Assembly (NCBI RefSeq): GCF_030433645.1
Contig: NZ_JAROCG010000001.1
Location: forward strand, 1,178,001 to 1,242,000
Source: Arthrobacter burdickii
Lineage (GTDB): Bacteria > Actinomycetota > Actinomycetes > Actinomycetales > Micrococcaceae
DNA length: 64,000 bases
Direction of reading: 5' to 3'
The number at the start of each line of letters is the position of its first letter. Positions within the stretch are counted from its first letter, which is position 1. Below, one piece after another: positions 1-9,252 of this stretch. Below the pieces are notes generated by a model. It was not told the origin of the DNA, did no database searches, and saw only the letters and a list, made by a program, of their open reading frames with translations. A program made the translations under genes and the position numbers.

Positions 1-1300
1 TCGTCAGGCACACCTCGTAGGTGTTGCCCTCCGCAATCTCGTCCTGCGCCCGGCGGATCTTCCCGAGGTACTCCTCGCGCGAGTCGCGGACGGCGAAGCG
101 GGGCACGCCCAGCGGGGGCGACGGGGGCGACGGGGGAGCGGGGGGCGGCGCCGCGACGGCGTCCCGTGCCCGCCGGAGCCAGGCGTCGCATTCCGGATCC
201 GGCCGTCCGTCCGAGAGGGACAGCAGGAAGACGGCGCCGTGGTCGTGGTCGATGACGACGGCGCGGCCGGCGAAGAGGAGCGCGGCGTCGGGCAGGGCAT
301 CGCCGCCAGGCGCGGAGTCCGTGCCCCCCGTCTCCCGCTTCAGCTCGTACCCGAGGTAGCCCAGCCACCCGAGCCCGAACTCGCATCCGGGCACCTGGGG
401 CGTCCGGATGGCCCTGCGCCCCCAGACGTCCTCGAGCCAGCGGAAGAAGGGCTCGCGGATGCGGGTCGTGACTGCTCCGGCGGTGATCTCCGTGATCCCG
501 GCCCGGTGCAGCGCCTGCTGCCCGAAGACGCCGCCGGAATCGGCGAGGACGCTGAACCGGCTGCGGCCGCCGGGCTGCTGAGCCGCTGAGGTGCCGGCGT
601 CGGAGCTGTCGAGCCATGCGGCGGTGGGGGCGCTGCCGTACAGCGCGGAGAAGAGTGCGGCGGGGTCCGGGACCGCGTCGATGCGCTCGCAGTCGACCGT
701 GAGCCCGCGCCGTCCCGCACGCTCCGGCGCCAGCAGGACGGCGCAGGCGGGCAGGGCGGTGAGTGCGAGCCGGATCGCCCGGGGCTGCGGGCCGTGGTGG
801 CCCTGTACGACGACGTCGGCGGCGGCGCACGGATCGTCGGAGGTCAGCCACGCCGATTCCTGGTCCGCCCAGCGCTGCCAGAAGGGCGCGTAGGTGTCGC
901 CGTCGCGCTGGAGGGCGGAGCGGCGCCGGATCTCCTCGTCGGCCTCCACCCAGAGAACGACGTCCAGGTGGGCGCGGGCTGCGGCGGCCGCGGCGCCGAC
1001 TCCTTCGAGGAGGACGATCTCGGCGGCCGGCGTCGTGCGCTCGGGCCCGTCCCGGCCCTCCTCCCAGTTCCAGGCGTTCCATCGCGCGGTCCGTCCCGCC
1101 TTCAGGGGGCGAACCACGCGGTTCACGTAGCGGTCTATGCCGTCGCCGAGCCCGTCCCACCCGGGGTAGATCTCCTCGAGGTGGAAGAGGCTGACGGTGT
1201 GGTGCTCGCGGAGGAGTGCCGCGAGTTCCACGGCGAGGGTGGTCTTGCCGGCGCCGGAGCGGCCGTCGATCGCGATGAGCAGGGGTGTCTCGGCAGGCAC
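1..1300 (-). CDS. pabB: P-loop kinase / aminodeoxychorismate synthase component I fusion (partial)
   Basis: The frame is open from a GTG at 1300 to the window edge (433 residues seen, C-terminus missing). Residues 1-180 form a uridine-kinase-like P-loop domain with a Walker A motif GRSGAGKTT near residue 12. The rest is a PabB/TrpE-type chorismate-binding protein: the N-terminal subdomain carries GLGWLGYLGYELKRE, and the frame ends at the conserved EIAEGNTYEVCLT motif that opens the catalytic domain. Family knowledge says PabB converts chorismate and ammonia into 4-amino-4-deoxychorismate, the precursor of p-aminobenzoate and folate. The reading frame is continuous across both domains, so this is a fusion and not two genes. 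It starts 3 nt after the lysE stop, so the two are probably cotranscribed. A paralogue with a different N-terminus lies at 43136-45022. The kinase substrate is unknown. Confidence 0.85.
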   Translation of the reverse strand, partial: MPAETPLLIAIDGRSGAGKTTLAVELAALLREHHTVSLFHLEEIYPGWDGLGDGIDRYVNRVVRPLKAGRTARWNAWNWEEGRDGPERTTPAAEIVLLEGVGAAAAAARAHLDVVLWVEADEEIRRRSALQRDGDTYAPFWQRWADQESAWLTSDDPCAAADVVVQGHHGPQPRAIRLALTALPACAVLLAPERAGRRGLTVDCERIDAVPDPAALFSALYGSAPTAAWLDSSDAGTSAAQQPGGRSRFSVLADSGGVFGQQALHRAGITEITAGAVTTRIREPFFRWLEDVWGRRAIRTPQVPGCEFGLGWLGYLGYELKRETGGTDSAPGGDALPDAALLFAGRAVVIDHDHGAVFLLSLSDGRPDPECDAWLRRARDAVAAPPPAPPSPPSPPLGVPRFAVRDSREEYLGKIRRAQDEIAEGNTYEVCLT

Positions 1301-1303
1301 GGC

Positions 1304-1921
1304 TCAGGCCAGGGCGAGCAGCGCGCCGACGCCGACGAAGAGCGAACCGAAGGTGCGGTTCAGGAGGACCTGTCCGCGGTCGTCCTGCGTGAAGCGGCGG
1401 AAGGAGCGCGCGGTGCCGGCGTAGAAGAACCACATGACCAGGACGTCGATGCCGATGACGGTCGCGGCGAGCACCCCATACTGGGCGGGCAGCGGTTCCT
1501 CCGGCCGGATGAACTGCGGGATGAGGGCGAGGAAGAACACGATGGCCTTCGGGTTGAGCAGGTTGACCCACACGCCGCGCCGGAACATCGAGAAGGCTCC
1601 CTCATCACCCTGCAGTGCACGGATGTCGCTGCGCTCGGGCTTCTGGAGGAACTTCCGGACGCCGAGGTATGCGAGGTAGGCAGCGCCCGTGTACCGGATG
1701 AGGTTGAAGGCGAGGGGTGAGTTGGCGACGAGGATCCCGACGCCGGCCGCGGCGATGCCGATGTGCACCAGCAACGCGGCCTGCTGCCCGAGGATGCCCC
1801 AGATGGAACGGCGGAAGCCGACCGTCAGGGCGTTGCTCATGGTGTTCACGGCGCCGGCGCCGGGAACGAAGCTGATCAGCGTTCCGGCGCCGAGCAGCGC
1901 CAGCCAGAGGGAGGGATTCAC
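1304..1921 (-). CDS. LysE/RhtB-family amino-acid exporter
   Basis: A 205-residue hydrophobic protein with about six membrane segments and the LysE/RhtB layout: an N-terminal segment ending in FVPGAGAVNTMSNAL, a LNPKAIVFFLALIPQF motif in the middle and a hydrophobic C-terminus. Family members export amino acids or homoserine-type compounds across the cytoplasmic membrane. The GTG at 1921 is chosen because the protein then begins exactly at the first membrane segment, as is usual. The nearby upstream ATG is followed at once by a stop, and longer in-frame extensions read through the phosphatase gene. It lies 23 nt downstream of the phosphatase gene and is followed 3 nt later by the kinase-PabB fusion. 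The substrate cannot be deduced. Confidence 0.85.
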   Translation of the reverse strand: MNPSLWLALLGAGTLISFVPGAGAVNTMSNALTVGFRRSIWGILGQQAALLVHIGIAAAGVGILVANSPLAFNLIRYTGAAYLAYLGVRKFLQKPERSDIRALQGDEGAFSMFRRGVWVNLLNPKAIVFFLALIPQFIRPEEPLPAQYGVLAATVIGIDVLVMWFFYAGTARSFRRFTQDDRGQVLLNRTFGSLFVGVGALLALA

Positions 1922-1944
1922 CCGTTCATGGTAAGCGCCGCAGG

Positions 1945-2454
1945 TCAGCCGTCCGAACCGTCGGCGTCGAGCTCGTTGCGGACGTAGCGGACGACGCCGT
2001 CCACCGCGGCGTCGACCATCCGCCAGGTGGCTTCGAAGTCGCTCGCGTCGCCGTACCAGGGGTCGTAGATGCCCAGCTCCTCGAGGTCGGTGTCCGTCGT
2101 CGAGGGATCGAACTCGCGCAGCAGGTGGATCCTGTCCCGGGCGTCGTCGTTCGGTGCTTCCGACCGCAGCTCGCGGTAGTGGTCCAGGTCGAGGGCGAGG
2201 ATGAGGTGCCGCTCGCGGTACCAGCCCGGTTCGAAACGGCGGGCCCGGTGCAGGTGGCTCTCGATGCCGAGTTCGGTCAGCTTCGTCGCCGCGCGCTCGT
2301 CGATGGGGCGGCCCGCCTCCCAGTCGGTGGTGCCCGCGGAATCCACGACGACGTCGCCTGCCATGCCGGCCTTCGCGAAGGCATGGGTCAGCATGAGCTC
2401 GGCCATGGGGGAGCGACAGATATTGCCGGTACAGACGGTGACGATGCGGTACAT
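1945..2454 (-). CDS. Low-molecular-weight protein-tyrosine phosphatase
   Basis: A 169-residue cytosolic enzyme that hydrolyses phosphotyrosine or similar phosphate esters. The N-terminal P-loop VCTGNICRS matches CX5R, with nucleophile Cys8 and Arg14. The general-acid loop DPWYGD lies near residue 130, as in the family (about 150-170 residues). The ATG at 2454 puts the catalytic cysteine at the usual position. The lysE-like gene follows on the same strand. Low-molecular-weight phosphatases often act in capsule or polysaccharide control in other bacteria, but no polysaccharide gene adjoins this one. Confidence 0.92.
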   Translation of the reverse strand: MYRIVTVCTGNICRSPMAELMLTHAFAKAGMAGDVVVDSAGTTDWEAGRPIDERAATKLTELGIESHLHRARRFEPGWYRERHLILALDLDHYRELRSEAPNDDARDRIHLLREFDPSTTDTDLEELGIYDPWYGDASDFEATWRMVDAAVDGVVRYVRNELDADGSDG

Positions 2455-2533
2455 CCCGCCAGCCTAGCCGCGGATCCCGCGCTTGCACCCACTGCCCGGG
2501 CGGGGTGATCGCCGACGGTCCGGGAGCACGTGC

Positions 2534-3331
2534 TCAGTCCCGCGCGAGGATCTCCACGCTCGGCATGAGGAACACGGCGTCGTCCATCCGCGCCCACCTG
2601 CGCCAACCCTCGGCCAGGCGGTCGAGTGTCTGCTGGTCGGCGAGCCCACGGTCGAGGGTCTGCTCCGCGAAGGCCGAGTGCAGGACGCGATCCGCCCAGG
2701 ACCCGGCGTGGAAGCTGCGCTCCTCGGGGGTGGCGTAGGTCCAGTTCGACGACGACACCTCCACGTGCGCGAAGCCGGCGGCGGACGCCCAGCCCGGGAG
2801 CCTCCGTCCGGCATCCGGCTCGCCGCGGTTGCCGCGCGCCAGGTCGCGGTACAGCGTCCTCCACTCCTCCAGTTCCTCGACCGCCGGATGCCAAGCCATG
2901 GCCCCGAAGTCGGCGTCGCGCGCGGCGACGATGCCGCCGGGACGCACCACGCGCCGCATCTCGCGGAGCGCGGCCACCGGGTCGGCGACATGCTGGAGGA
3001 GCTGGTGCGCATGGACGACATCGAAGGACTCGTCCGCGAAGTCGAGGTCGTAGACGTTCCCCTCACGGAATTCCACGTTCGCGAGGTCCCGGTGCGTTTC
3101 GGCCGCCTGGGCGACCACGTCCGCCGAGCTGTCGATGCCGATCACCGATCCCGGTGCCACGATGTCCGCGAACCCTGCGGTGATGCTCCCGGGGCCGCAC
3201 CCGATGTCCAGCAGGTCCATGCCTGCCTCCAGGTAGGGCTCGAGGTAGGCGGCGGAGGACGCGACCGTCCGCGTCGCGTGCGCCGTGGTCACGCTCGGGT
3301 GGTGTCCGTGGGAATAGACCTCATCGCTCAT
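2534..3331 (-). CDS. Class I SAM-dependent methyltransferase
   Basis: A 265-residue protein with SAM-binding motif I LLDIGCGPGSIT near residue 40, an acidic residue after the second strand (VIGIDSS) and a motif III-like stretch LREMRRVVRPGGIV. The overall type is UbiE/MenG- or Methyltransf_11-like. It transfers a methyl group from S-adenosylmethionine to an unknown acceptor. It is a single gene between the MarR gene and the phosphatase on the same strand. The small HHPS segment near the N-terminus is common in actinobacterial homologues. Quinone methylation is unlikely without neighbouring quinone genes, so a small-molecule acceptor is a guess only. Confidence 0.82.
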   Translation of the reverse strand: MSDEVYSHGHHPSVTTAHATRTVASSAAYLEPYLEAGMDLLDIGCGPGSITAGFADIVAPGSVIGIDSSADVVAQAAETHRDLANVEFREGNVYDLDFADESFDVVHAHQLLQHVADPVAALREMRRVVRPGGIVAARDADFGAMAWHPAVEELEEWRTLYRDLARGNRGEPDAGRRLPGWASAAGFAHVEVSSSNWTYATPEERSFHAGSWADRVLHSAFAEQTLDRGLADQQTLDRLAEGWRRWARMDDAVFLMPSVEILARD

Positions 3332-3359
3332 TCCGGAAGGCTAACCCGCGGCAGGGCCC

Positions 3360-3830
3360 TCAGGAAGCACCGACGTCGTCCCGCGCCTCATTCTTGGCGG
3401 CAACCGTGGCGTCGGTTACCTTCCGCATCATGTCGAGCAGCAGGGCGAGCTGCTCGTCCGAGTACTGGTCGAACACCCCGCTGATGTGGCGGGCGAGCGG
3501 GGCGAACAGCATCGCGCCCGTGGCGCGCGCCTTCTCGGTCATCTCCAGGTGCACCTGCCGGCGGTCGACGTCGCTGCGGCGGCGCGTGACGTGGCCTGCG
3601 GAATCGAGGCGGTCGACGAGCGCGGTGGTGGCCGGCGAGCTCAGGTTCAGCTCCTCCCGGAGCAGCCCAGGGGTGACGGTGAGGCCGGCACTGGCCGCGC
3701 CCATCATGATGCCCAGGGCCTGGAGGTCGGTGCGGTAAAGGCTGTCGCGCTCGCTGGCGGCCTCGACGTAGCGGTCTGTCTCGATGGTGAACTGCCGCAG
3801 GAGTACCAGGAGTTCGTCCTTCGTCGCCAT
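3360..3830 (-). CDS. MarR-family transcriptional regulator
   Basis: A 156-residue winged-helix regulator. The recognition helix region LREELNLSSPATTALVDRL and the wing RRRSDVDRRQVHLEMT are clear near residues 55-95, and the length is normal for the family. It is divergent from the MMPL exporter gene at 3929, and the 98-bp gap contains a palindrome (3893-3907) and a longer inverted repeat (3870-3908). The arrangement is typical of a repressor of a divergently encoded efflux pump that responds to the pump substrate. The ATG at 3830 has a purine-rich GGAGGCGGGAC stretch upstream that serves as the ribosome binding site. Confidence 0.9.
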   Translation of the reverse strand: MATKDELLVLLRQFTIETDRYVEAASERDSLYRTDLQALGIMMGAASAGLTVTPGLLREELNLSSPATTALVDRLDSAGHVTRRRSDVDRRQVHLEMTEKARATGAMLFAPLARHISGVFDQYSDEQLALLLDMMRKVTDATVAAKNEARDDVGAS

Positions 3831-3869
3831 GGGTCCCGCCTCCTTTTCCTCCAGTTTAGGTCGGTTCCT

Positions 3870-3908
3870 ATTATCTCCACCATGGATATACTTTATCGCA
3901 GAGATAAT
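3870..3908. promoter_or_regulatory. Putative MarR operator between marR and the MMPL gene
   Basis: The sequence shows a perfect palindrome TTATC-GCAGA-GATAA at 3893-3907 and a nested longer pair ATTATCTC (3870-3877) / GAGATAAT (3901-3908). The site lies 21-59 bp before the exporter start and 40-78 bp before the marR start, and is AT-rich compared with the surroundings. Binding of the divergently encoded MarR protein is inference. Confidence 0.6.
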
Positions 3909-3928
3909 TCAGGAAGGTGGAGAGCGTC

Positions 3929-6064
3929 ATGAGGAACAGCTGGTTGAGGGTGCTGCTGCCCGTCGTCGTCGTGCTGATCTGGCTGGTCGGGGCAGCGGTA
4001 GGTGGCCCGACCTTCGGCCGGCTCGAGGAGGTCTCCAGTAACGACGCCGCGTCCTTCCTGCCCGCGAGCGCCGAGTCCACGGAGGCGGGCGAGCTGCAGC
4101 AGCGGTTCAGCGACTCGGATGCCATTCCCGCGGTAATCGTCGCCGAATCTGACACGGCCATCGAGCCGCGGAACCTCGGCCTGTACGAGGAGATCGGGGT
4201 GGCGCTCGGTGAGGTGGAGGGGCTCGAACCGCCGGCCGCTGGGGCGCCCGCCGTCGCCGGACCCATCCCGTCCGAGGACGGGCTGGCCGTCCAGTACATC
4301 GCCTTCGTCTCCTCCGATGCCGAACTCGCAGAGGTGGTCGGGGAGCTGCGCACCGTCCTGACGGACGAACTGCCCGACGGCGTGACGGGATACGTGACCG
4401 GACCGGCGGGTTTCACGAACGACCTGGTGGAGGCATTCGGCGGCATCGACGGGATCCTGCTCGGCGTGGCGCTCGGAGCCGTGTTCGTCATCCTGCTGGC
4501 CGTCTACCGCTCCGTCGTCCTCCCGTTCCTGGTCCTCCTGACCTCGGTGTTCGCGCTCGCGACGTCGATCCTGCTGGTCTTCGGCTTCGCGAAGCTCGAT
4601 CTGATCCAGCTCACCGGCCAGAGCCAAGGCATCCTGTCGATCCTCGTGATCGGCGCCGCCACGGACTACGCGCTGCTGCTCGTCGCACGCTTCCGTGAAG
4701 CGCTGGCGGAGCACGAGCTGAAGTGGGACGCGATGCGGGTGGCCTACCGGACGTCCGTGGCGCCGATCCTCGCGTCCGGTGCCACGGTGATCCTCGGGCT
4801 GCTGTGCCTGCTCTTCTCGGACCTCAACTCGAACCGGAGCCTCGGACCGATCGCCGCGATCGGCATCGCCTTCTCGCTCGGAGCAGCACTCACGTTCCTC
4901 CCGGCACTCCTGCTCCTCTTCGGCAGGGGCGCTTTCTGGCCGCTGCGCCCGCGCTACCACCCTCGGACCGCGGCCGCCGCACCCCGGGGCAGGCATGCGG
5001 CAGCCGCCGGACCCACCGGACTCGAGCAGGTCCGGGGCCTGTGGAGGCGGGTGGCCCTGCTGGTGGCCGGCCGCCCACGCGTCCTGTGGATCGCGTCCCT
5101 GCTTCTCCTCGTGGCCGGGTCCCTCGGACTGACCCAGCTGCAGGCCGGCGGGGTACCGCAGTCGGCCCTGATCCTGGCACCGTCGAACGCGGTCGACGGC
5201 CAGGAGGCGCTCGGCCGCCACTTCGACGCCGGGTCCGGCAGCCCGGTCTACGTCGTCGCACCGGAAGCCGATGCCGACGCCGCGCTCGCCGTCGTGTCCG
5301 CACAGGAGGGCGTCTCCGACGCCGCGCTGACCGCGGACCCCGGTGGCGCCGCCGTCGTCGAGGACGGCCGGGTGCTCATCAGCGGGACGCTCGAATACCA
5401 GGCGGATTCGGACCGGGCCGAGGACGTCGTCCGTGAACTGCGGACCACCCTCGACGACGCCGGCCCGGATGCCCTGGTAGGCGGTGTCAGTGCGGTGGCG
5501 GTGGATACCAACGACACCGCACTGGCGGACCTCGGGAAGATCATCCCGATCGTGCTGCTCGTCATCCTCGGAGTGCTGGTCGTCCTGTTGCGGTCCATCC
5601 TCGCGCCGGTGCTCCTCGTGGCCAGCGTCGCCCTCTCGAACGCGACGGCCCTGGGCGTCTCCGCGCTGGTGTTCAACGGCGTCTTCGGGTTCGAGGGCGC
5701 GGACGCCTCGGTGCCGCTCTTCGCCTTCGTGTTCCTGGTGGCGCTCGGCGTGGACTACAACATCTTCCTCATGACGCGGGTGCGGGAGGAATCGCTCCGG
5801 ATCGGCACTCGGCCCGGGATCCTCCGCGGACTGGGGGTGACCGGAGGCGTGATCACCTCCGCCGGCGTCGTGCTGGCGGCGACCTTCGCGGCGCTCGGCG
5901 TGATCCCGATCCTCTTCCTCGCGCAGATCGCCTTCATCGTGGCGTTCGGTGTCCTGCTGGACACCGTGCTGGTGCGCTCGCTGCTGATCCCCGCCCTGGC
6001 GTACGACATCGGTCCGAAGATCTGGTGGCCCTCGAAGCTCGGCGCGGTGCCGTCGGCGCGGTAG
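3929..6064 (+). CDS. MMPL/RND-family exporter
   Basis: A 711-residue integral membrane protein with the MMPL layout: one N-terminal membrane helix, a periplasmic-type loop (about residues 30-180), five or six helices, a second loop and a second helix block. Each half has the expected charged helix, ATDYALLLVARFRE in the first and LGVDYNIFLMTRVRE in the second; the aspartates are the likely proton-relay residues. Proteins of this family export lipids or drugs using the proton gradient. The ATG at 3929 is preferred over the GTG at 3917 because GGTGGAG lies 6-11 nt upstream of it. The divergent MarR gene is the likely regulator. The C-terminus is convergent with the multicopper-oxidase gene, with only 12 bp between them. 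Confidence 0.9.
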   Translation: MRNSWLRVLLPVVVVLIWLVGAAVGGPTFGRLEEVSSNDAASFLPASAESTEAGELQQRFSDSDAIPAVIVAESDTAIEPRNLGLYEEIGVALGEVEGLEPPAAGAPAVAGPIPSEDGLAVQYIAFVSSDAELAEVVGELRTVLTDELPDGVTGYVTGPAGFTNDLVEAFGGIDGILLGVALGAVFVILLAVYRSVVLPFLVLLTSVFALATSILLVFGFAKLDLIQLTGQSQGILSILVIGAATDYALLLVARFREALAEHELKWDAMRVAYRTSVAPILASGATVILGLLCLLFSDLNSNRSLGPIAAIGIAFSLGAALTFLPALLLLFGRGAFWPLRPRYHPRTAAAAPRGRHAAAAGPTGLEQVRGLWRRVALLVAGRPRVLWIASLLLLVAGSLGLTQLQAGGVPQSALILAPSNAVDGQEALGRHFDAGSGSPVYVVAPEADADAALAVVSAQEGVSDAALTADPGGAAVVEDGRVLISGTLEYQADSDRAEDVVRELRTTLDDAGPDALVGGVSAVAVDTNDTALADLGKIIPIVLLVILGVLVVLLRSILAPVLLVASVALSNATALGVSALVFNGVFGFEGADASVPLFAFVFLVALGVDYNIFLMTRVREESLRIGTRPGILRGLGVTGGVITSAGVVLAATFAALGVIPILFLAQIAFIVAFGVLLDTVLVRSLLIPALAYDIGPKIWWPSKLGAVPSAR

Positions 6065-6076
6065 CGCGGTGCTTCG

Positions 6077-8421
6077 TCAGGAAGCAGTGACGGTGACGGT
6101 CCGCGTCGCAAGGGCCTGGCCGGTGATCCAGTGCAGGAATTCGATCATGATCGTGTACTTCCCAGGAGTCGGAGGACGCAGGAGGATGTCGAACTTCTCT
6201 GCCGCGCCCGACTTGATAATGCTGGTGAGCAGCGGTTCCCCGGCTATCGACGGCTGCACGGCCGGTGCCGACGAGCCAGGGGTCGTCCAGAAGGGTCGGC
6301 CGTCGTGTGCGATCAGTTCGGCGATTCGCGCAGGCCGTCCGTCAGCATCCAGGAACCGGGTGCGTGTAGGGAAATAGTCGACGTTCACCATCCGCACCAG
6401 CGTCGGCATCTTGTCCCCGGTCACCACGTTCGCCTTCATCGCGGAGAGGGCCCAGACGCGATCGCCTCTCGGGCGGGCAGGAATGACGCCCCCAGCAGGT
6501 AGAAGTGCTTGGGCTCGAAGCGGTTGAGGCCCACGTCCTCGCCGGACAGCCCCGCGGCGTGGTTCAGCCCGTGCCACCGTGGATCGATCGAGTACGGTGC
6601 GATGAGCGTCTCCGTTGCGATGTCGTACAGGGGCCCTTCGGAGGAATGGCGGCGGGTTCCCGTCGGGGTGGGGCGGGCGGGGTCGGACGGCGGATCGACG
6701 ATGAGGGCCCCGAACATGCCCATTTGGACGTGGAGGGGTGTGTTGACGTGGCAGTGGTAGAAGTAGGTGCCGGCGGAGCCCTTGTTCGGGTTGCCCCGCT
6801 GCGCAGGTTCGGGCCGCCACTGATAGGTGTAGCTGCCAGTCACCTCGAAGGAGGTGTGGCCCACGCCATCGTTGCGGGGATCCGGCTCGATGCCGTGCCA
6901 GTGGATCGTATGGACGTTCTTGCTCGGCTTGACCGTCCCGTGGAAGACCTCGCCTTCGGTCATCCGCACGAGCGGAGCAGGCAGCTGCCTGCCTGACGTC
7001 TCGTTCTGGAAACTCCACACCTCCCGGGAGGAGCCGTCAGGGAAGGTGAGCTCCCTGCTGAAGAAGTCGAGGTGCATCGAGACGTCCGGGCGGAGCGGGA
7101 ACTCGGTACTAGGGCTGCCCTCTTGCGGCTGGTCCGACGCGAAATCCACCTGGCTCCGGAACGTGTGGTGTGCCTCGTCCCCCGTCGAACCCGGCAGGCC
7201 GGGCTCGACGGGGCCGTTGGCGAGCACCCAGTCGGCCATCAGACCGCCGGGGTAGAGTCCGCCCGCTGCCGTCTGCGACGGTTCGGCATGGCAGTGCATG
7301 GGATACTTCCAGTCCTCGTTCCTCGCGTTCCACACCGCGTCCACGGTCTCGGGCGGACGGCGGACCGAAAGCATCGCTTCCTTGCGTTCTCCCGCCTGGA
7401 GCTGGACCGTGTCCTCCCACTGCTGAAGGACGACGTCTCCCGCGGCGCTGACGCGGCCGCCTGATCGCGGGAAGTCGACGCCGTTGGCCCGCACAGTCCA
7501 CACATGGTTCCCGTGGTAGTGCAGTTGGTGGTTCACGATGCCCGCGTTGAGCATCCTCATGAGCTGGCCGGTGCGGACTGCACCCGGGGCGGGGGACGCG
7601 CTGAAGTTGCGCACATCGGTATCCCGGGGATACCCCGAGGGCAGTGTGTCTTCCTCCCGATGCCTGTTGAACTCCACGTCGGTGGTGAGGGCCAGCGCTT
7701 GGAAACCGGAAAATCCGTTGAGCGTGAAATACCGTGGCACAGGTGGTGTGGTGCGCGGGTCGACGGTCTGCCCCTGGGAGGCGATGCGCGCCCAGTTCGG
7801 CACCACGTCGTGGCACATCCACAACCACTGGCGCTCGAACTCGGGTCCGTTCGGGCCGAGCCGCCAGGCATTCTGGGGGTCGATGACCACCAGGCCGCCG
7901 TACAGGCCCAAGGTTCTCTCCACGGGCTGGTTGCCGGGATCGGAGAACAGATACGTTCCGGGCACAGGAGCACGGAACTCCAGGAGCGTGGACTGTCCGG
8001 AAGCGATGGGTCCGCTGGTGACGTCCGCGCCTGCCGAACCCGCGCCGTGGAAGAGCATCTCGTGGGGCTGTGACAGTGTGTTGTGCAACAGGATGCTGAT
8101 GGTGCTTCCTGTCTCGGCGATCAGTGTCCGCCCAGGGAACGAACTCGCCCAGTACGCACGCCGGGGGAGGAAATGCCGCTGGAGCGCCGGGTCCGGGCCC
8201 AGGGGGGCTGGTCTGCCGTACGGCGGCACCGGGGCATTCAGGGGATAGCTACGGCTGGGGACCACCTGTCCCGCGGCCGTGAATACCCATGGTCCCGTTG
8301 TCAGCGACGGGCTCGTGTCATTCATCCGGGTAGCCCTGTCACCGTATCCACGGTGGTAGACGAGCGAGCCGTCCACCATGGGCAGGAACCCCTCGTTGAT
8401 GTACAAACTCAGCGGGCTCAT
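6077..8421 (-). pseudogene. Multicopper-oxidase-like protein, interrupted by a frameshift near 6468
   Basis: From the ATG at 8421 the frame encodes cupredoxin-type domains with copper motifs HEMLFHG, HQLHYHGNHVW, YPMHCHAEPSQTAAGG, HTIHWHG and YFYHCHVNTPLHVQMGM, then stops at 6436. The C-terminal 130 residues, another beta-rich domain ending in TRTVTVTAS, continue in the frame one base back, down to 6077. The two frames meet at a CCCGCCCG run near 6466-6478, where FLPAR in one frame joins PRGDRVWALSAMKA in the other. The full product would be about 780 residues. It would oxidise metal ions or organic substrates outside the cell with type 1 and type 2/3 copper. The start overlaps the stop of the upstream secreted-protein gene by 4 nt. 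A recent mutation or a sequence error fits best; programmed slippage is possible but unsupported. Confidence 0.75.
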
Positions 8422-9083
8422 GAGGATGCCCGGGTGGTGGACAGGGGTGGCAGGGCGAGACGTAGCGGTTCGTCCCGCACTGCATCCGAGACCTCGAGCT
8501 CGAAGCCGGTCTGGGAGTGCGGCGCGAGGTAGCTGATGAGGATGCGCTCCGTGGCTTTCGGAGCCAGTGCACCGGGACCGCGATCGGAGTCCTGGTGCGT
8601 GATGGTGATTCCCGACGGTGTGAGTGTCAGCCGTAGTTGAGCGGGGCTGAACAGCACCGGGTCACGGCCGGCATTGTGGATCTCCGCTTCAAGCACGAGC
8701 AGGTCACCCCACGTGAGGTTCACCGGTTGCGGCCACCCTGTGTCCTGCAGGGAGCTGCCGTGACCATGGTCATCAGTCGTTCCCGGCGCATCCCCCACCC
8801 TGACGTGGTGGGATCCCTCCCGGCTCCCGGCCTGGAAACGCGATCTGGCCGCTCTCAGGTCACCCGTTGCAGGGCGGCCCGACGCGTCAAGACGCGCGAA
8901 GCGCCCAGCGCGAAGGATGGCAACTCTGCCGAAGGCCGTGCCCACACTGGTGACGGCACTATCGTTGGTATGCGCGATCACGCCATACGTACCGCCGAGG
9001 GCCAGCAGGAGCGCCCCTCCGCTGATAGCAACGCCGAACTGGCGTCGGTTCAGGTTGCTGCTCGGAAAAGCGCTGGAATTCAT
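8418..9083 (-). CDS. Secreted or membrane-anchored hypothetical protein, partner of the oxidase
   Basis: A 221-residue protein, not recognised as a named family. The N-terminus NRRQFGVAISGGALLLAL is a signal or anchor with a Tat-like arginine pair. The remainder is beta-rich, with a His/Asp-rich segment TTDDHGHGS and a late ITITHQDSD stretch that looks like an immunoglobulin-like or cupredoxin-like fold. The end overlaps the oxidase start (ATGA at 8418-8421), so the two are translationally coupled and the protein probably works with that oxidase outside the cell, perhaps in copper handling. ATG 9083 is preferred; an in-frame ATG at 9095 would add four residues. Ribosome-binding signals are weak for both. 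Confidence 0.7.
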   Translation of the reverse strand: MNSSAFPSSNLNRRQFGVAISGGALLLALGGTYGVIAHTNDSAVTSVGTAFGRVAILRAGRFARLDASGRPATGDLRAARSRFQAGSREGSHHVRVGDAPGTTDDHGHGSSLQDTGWPQPVNLTWGDLLVLEAEIHNAGRDPVLFSPAQLRLTLTPSGITITHQDSDRGPGALAPKATERILISYLAPHSQTGFELEVSDAVRDEPLRLALPPLSTTRASS

Positions 9084-9252
9084 GACTACCCCCATACGTT
9101 CGGAACTGCGGTCATCTTCGAGCCCTTAGCCTGTAAAAATCTTGCGATCGGTGCTGTCAGGCCTGCACAGCAGACGCACAGCTTCGCGAAAGCGCGGCTC
9201 TAGGTCAGGACGGGAGAGTAGGGGAACAGACACCACCCGCCAGGAGGACAGA

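Noticed and set aside
3893-5221. Antisense open frame of 442 codons opposite the MMPL gene
   Set aside because: It has a Gln/Glu/Arg-rich composition typical of a shadow, while the sense strand gives a full MMPL transporter.
6436-6490. Programmed frameshift in the oxidase gene
   Set aside because: The junction has only a CCCGCCCG run, with no clear stimulatory stem or internal Shine-Dalgarno element. Mutation or sequence error is simpler.
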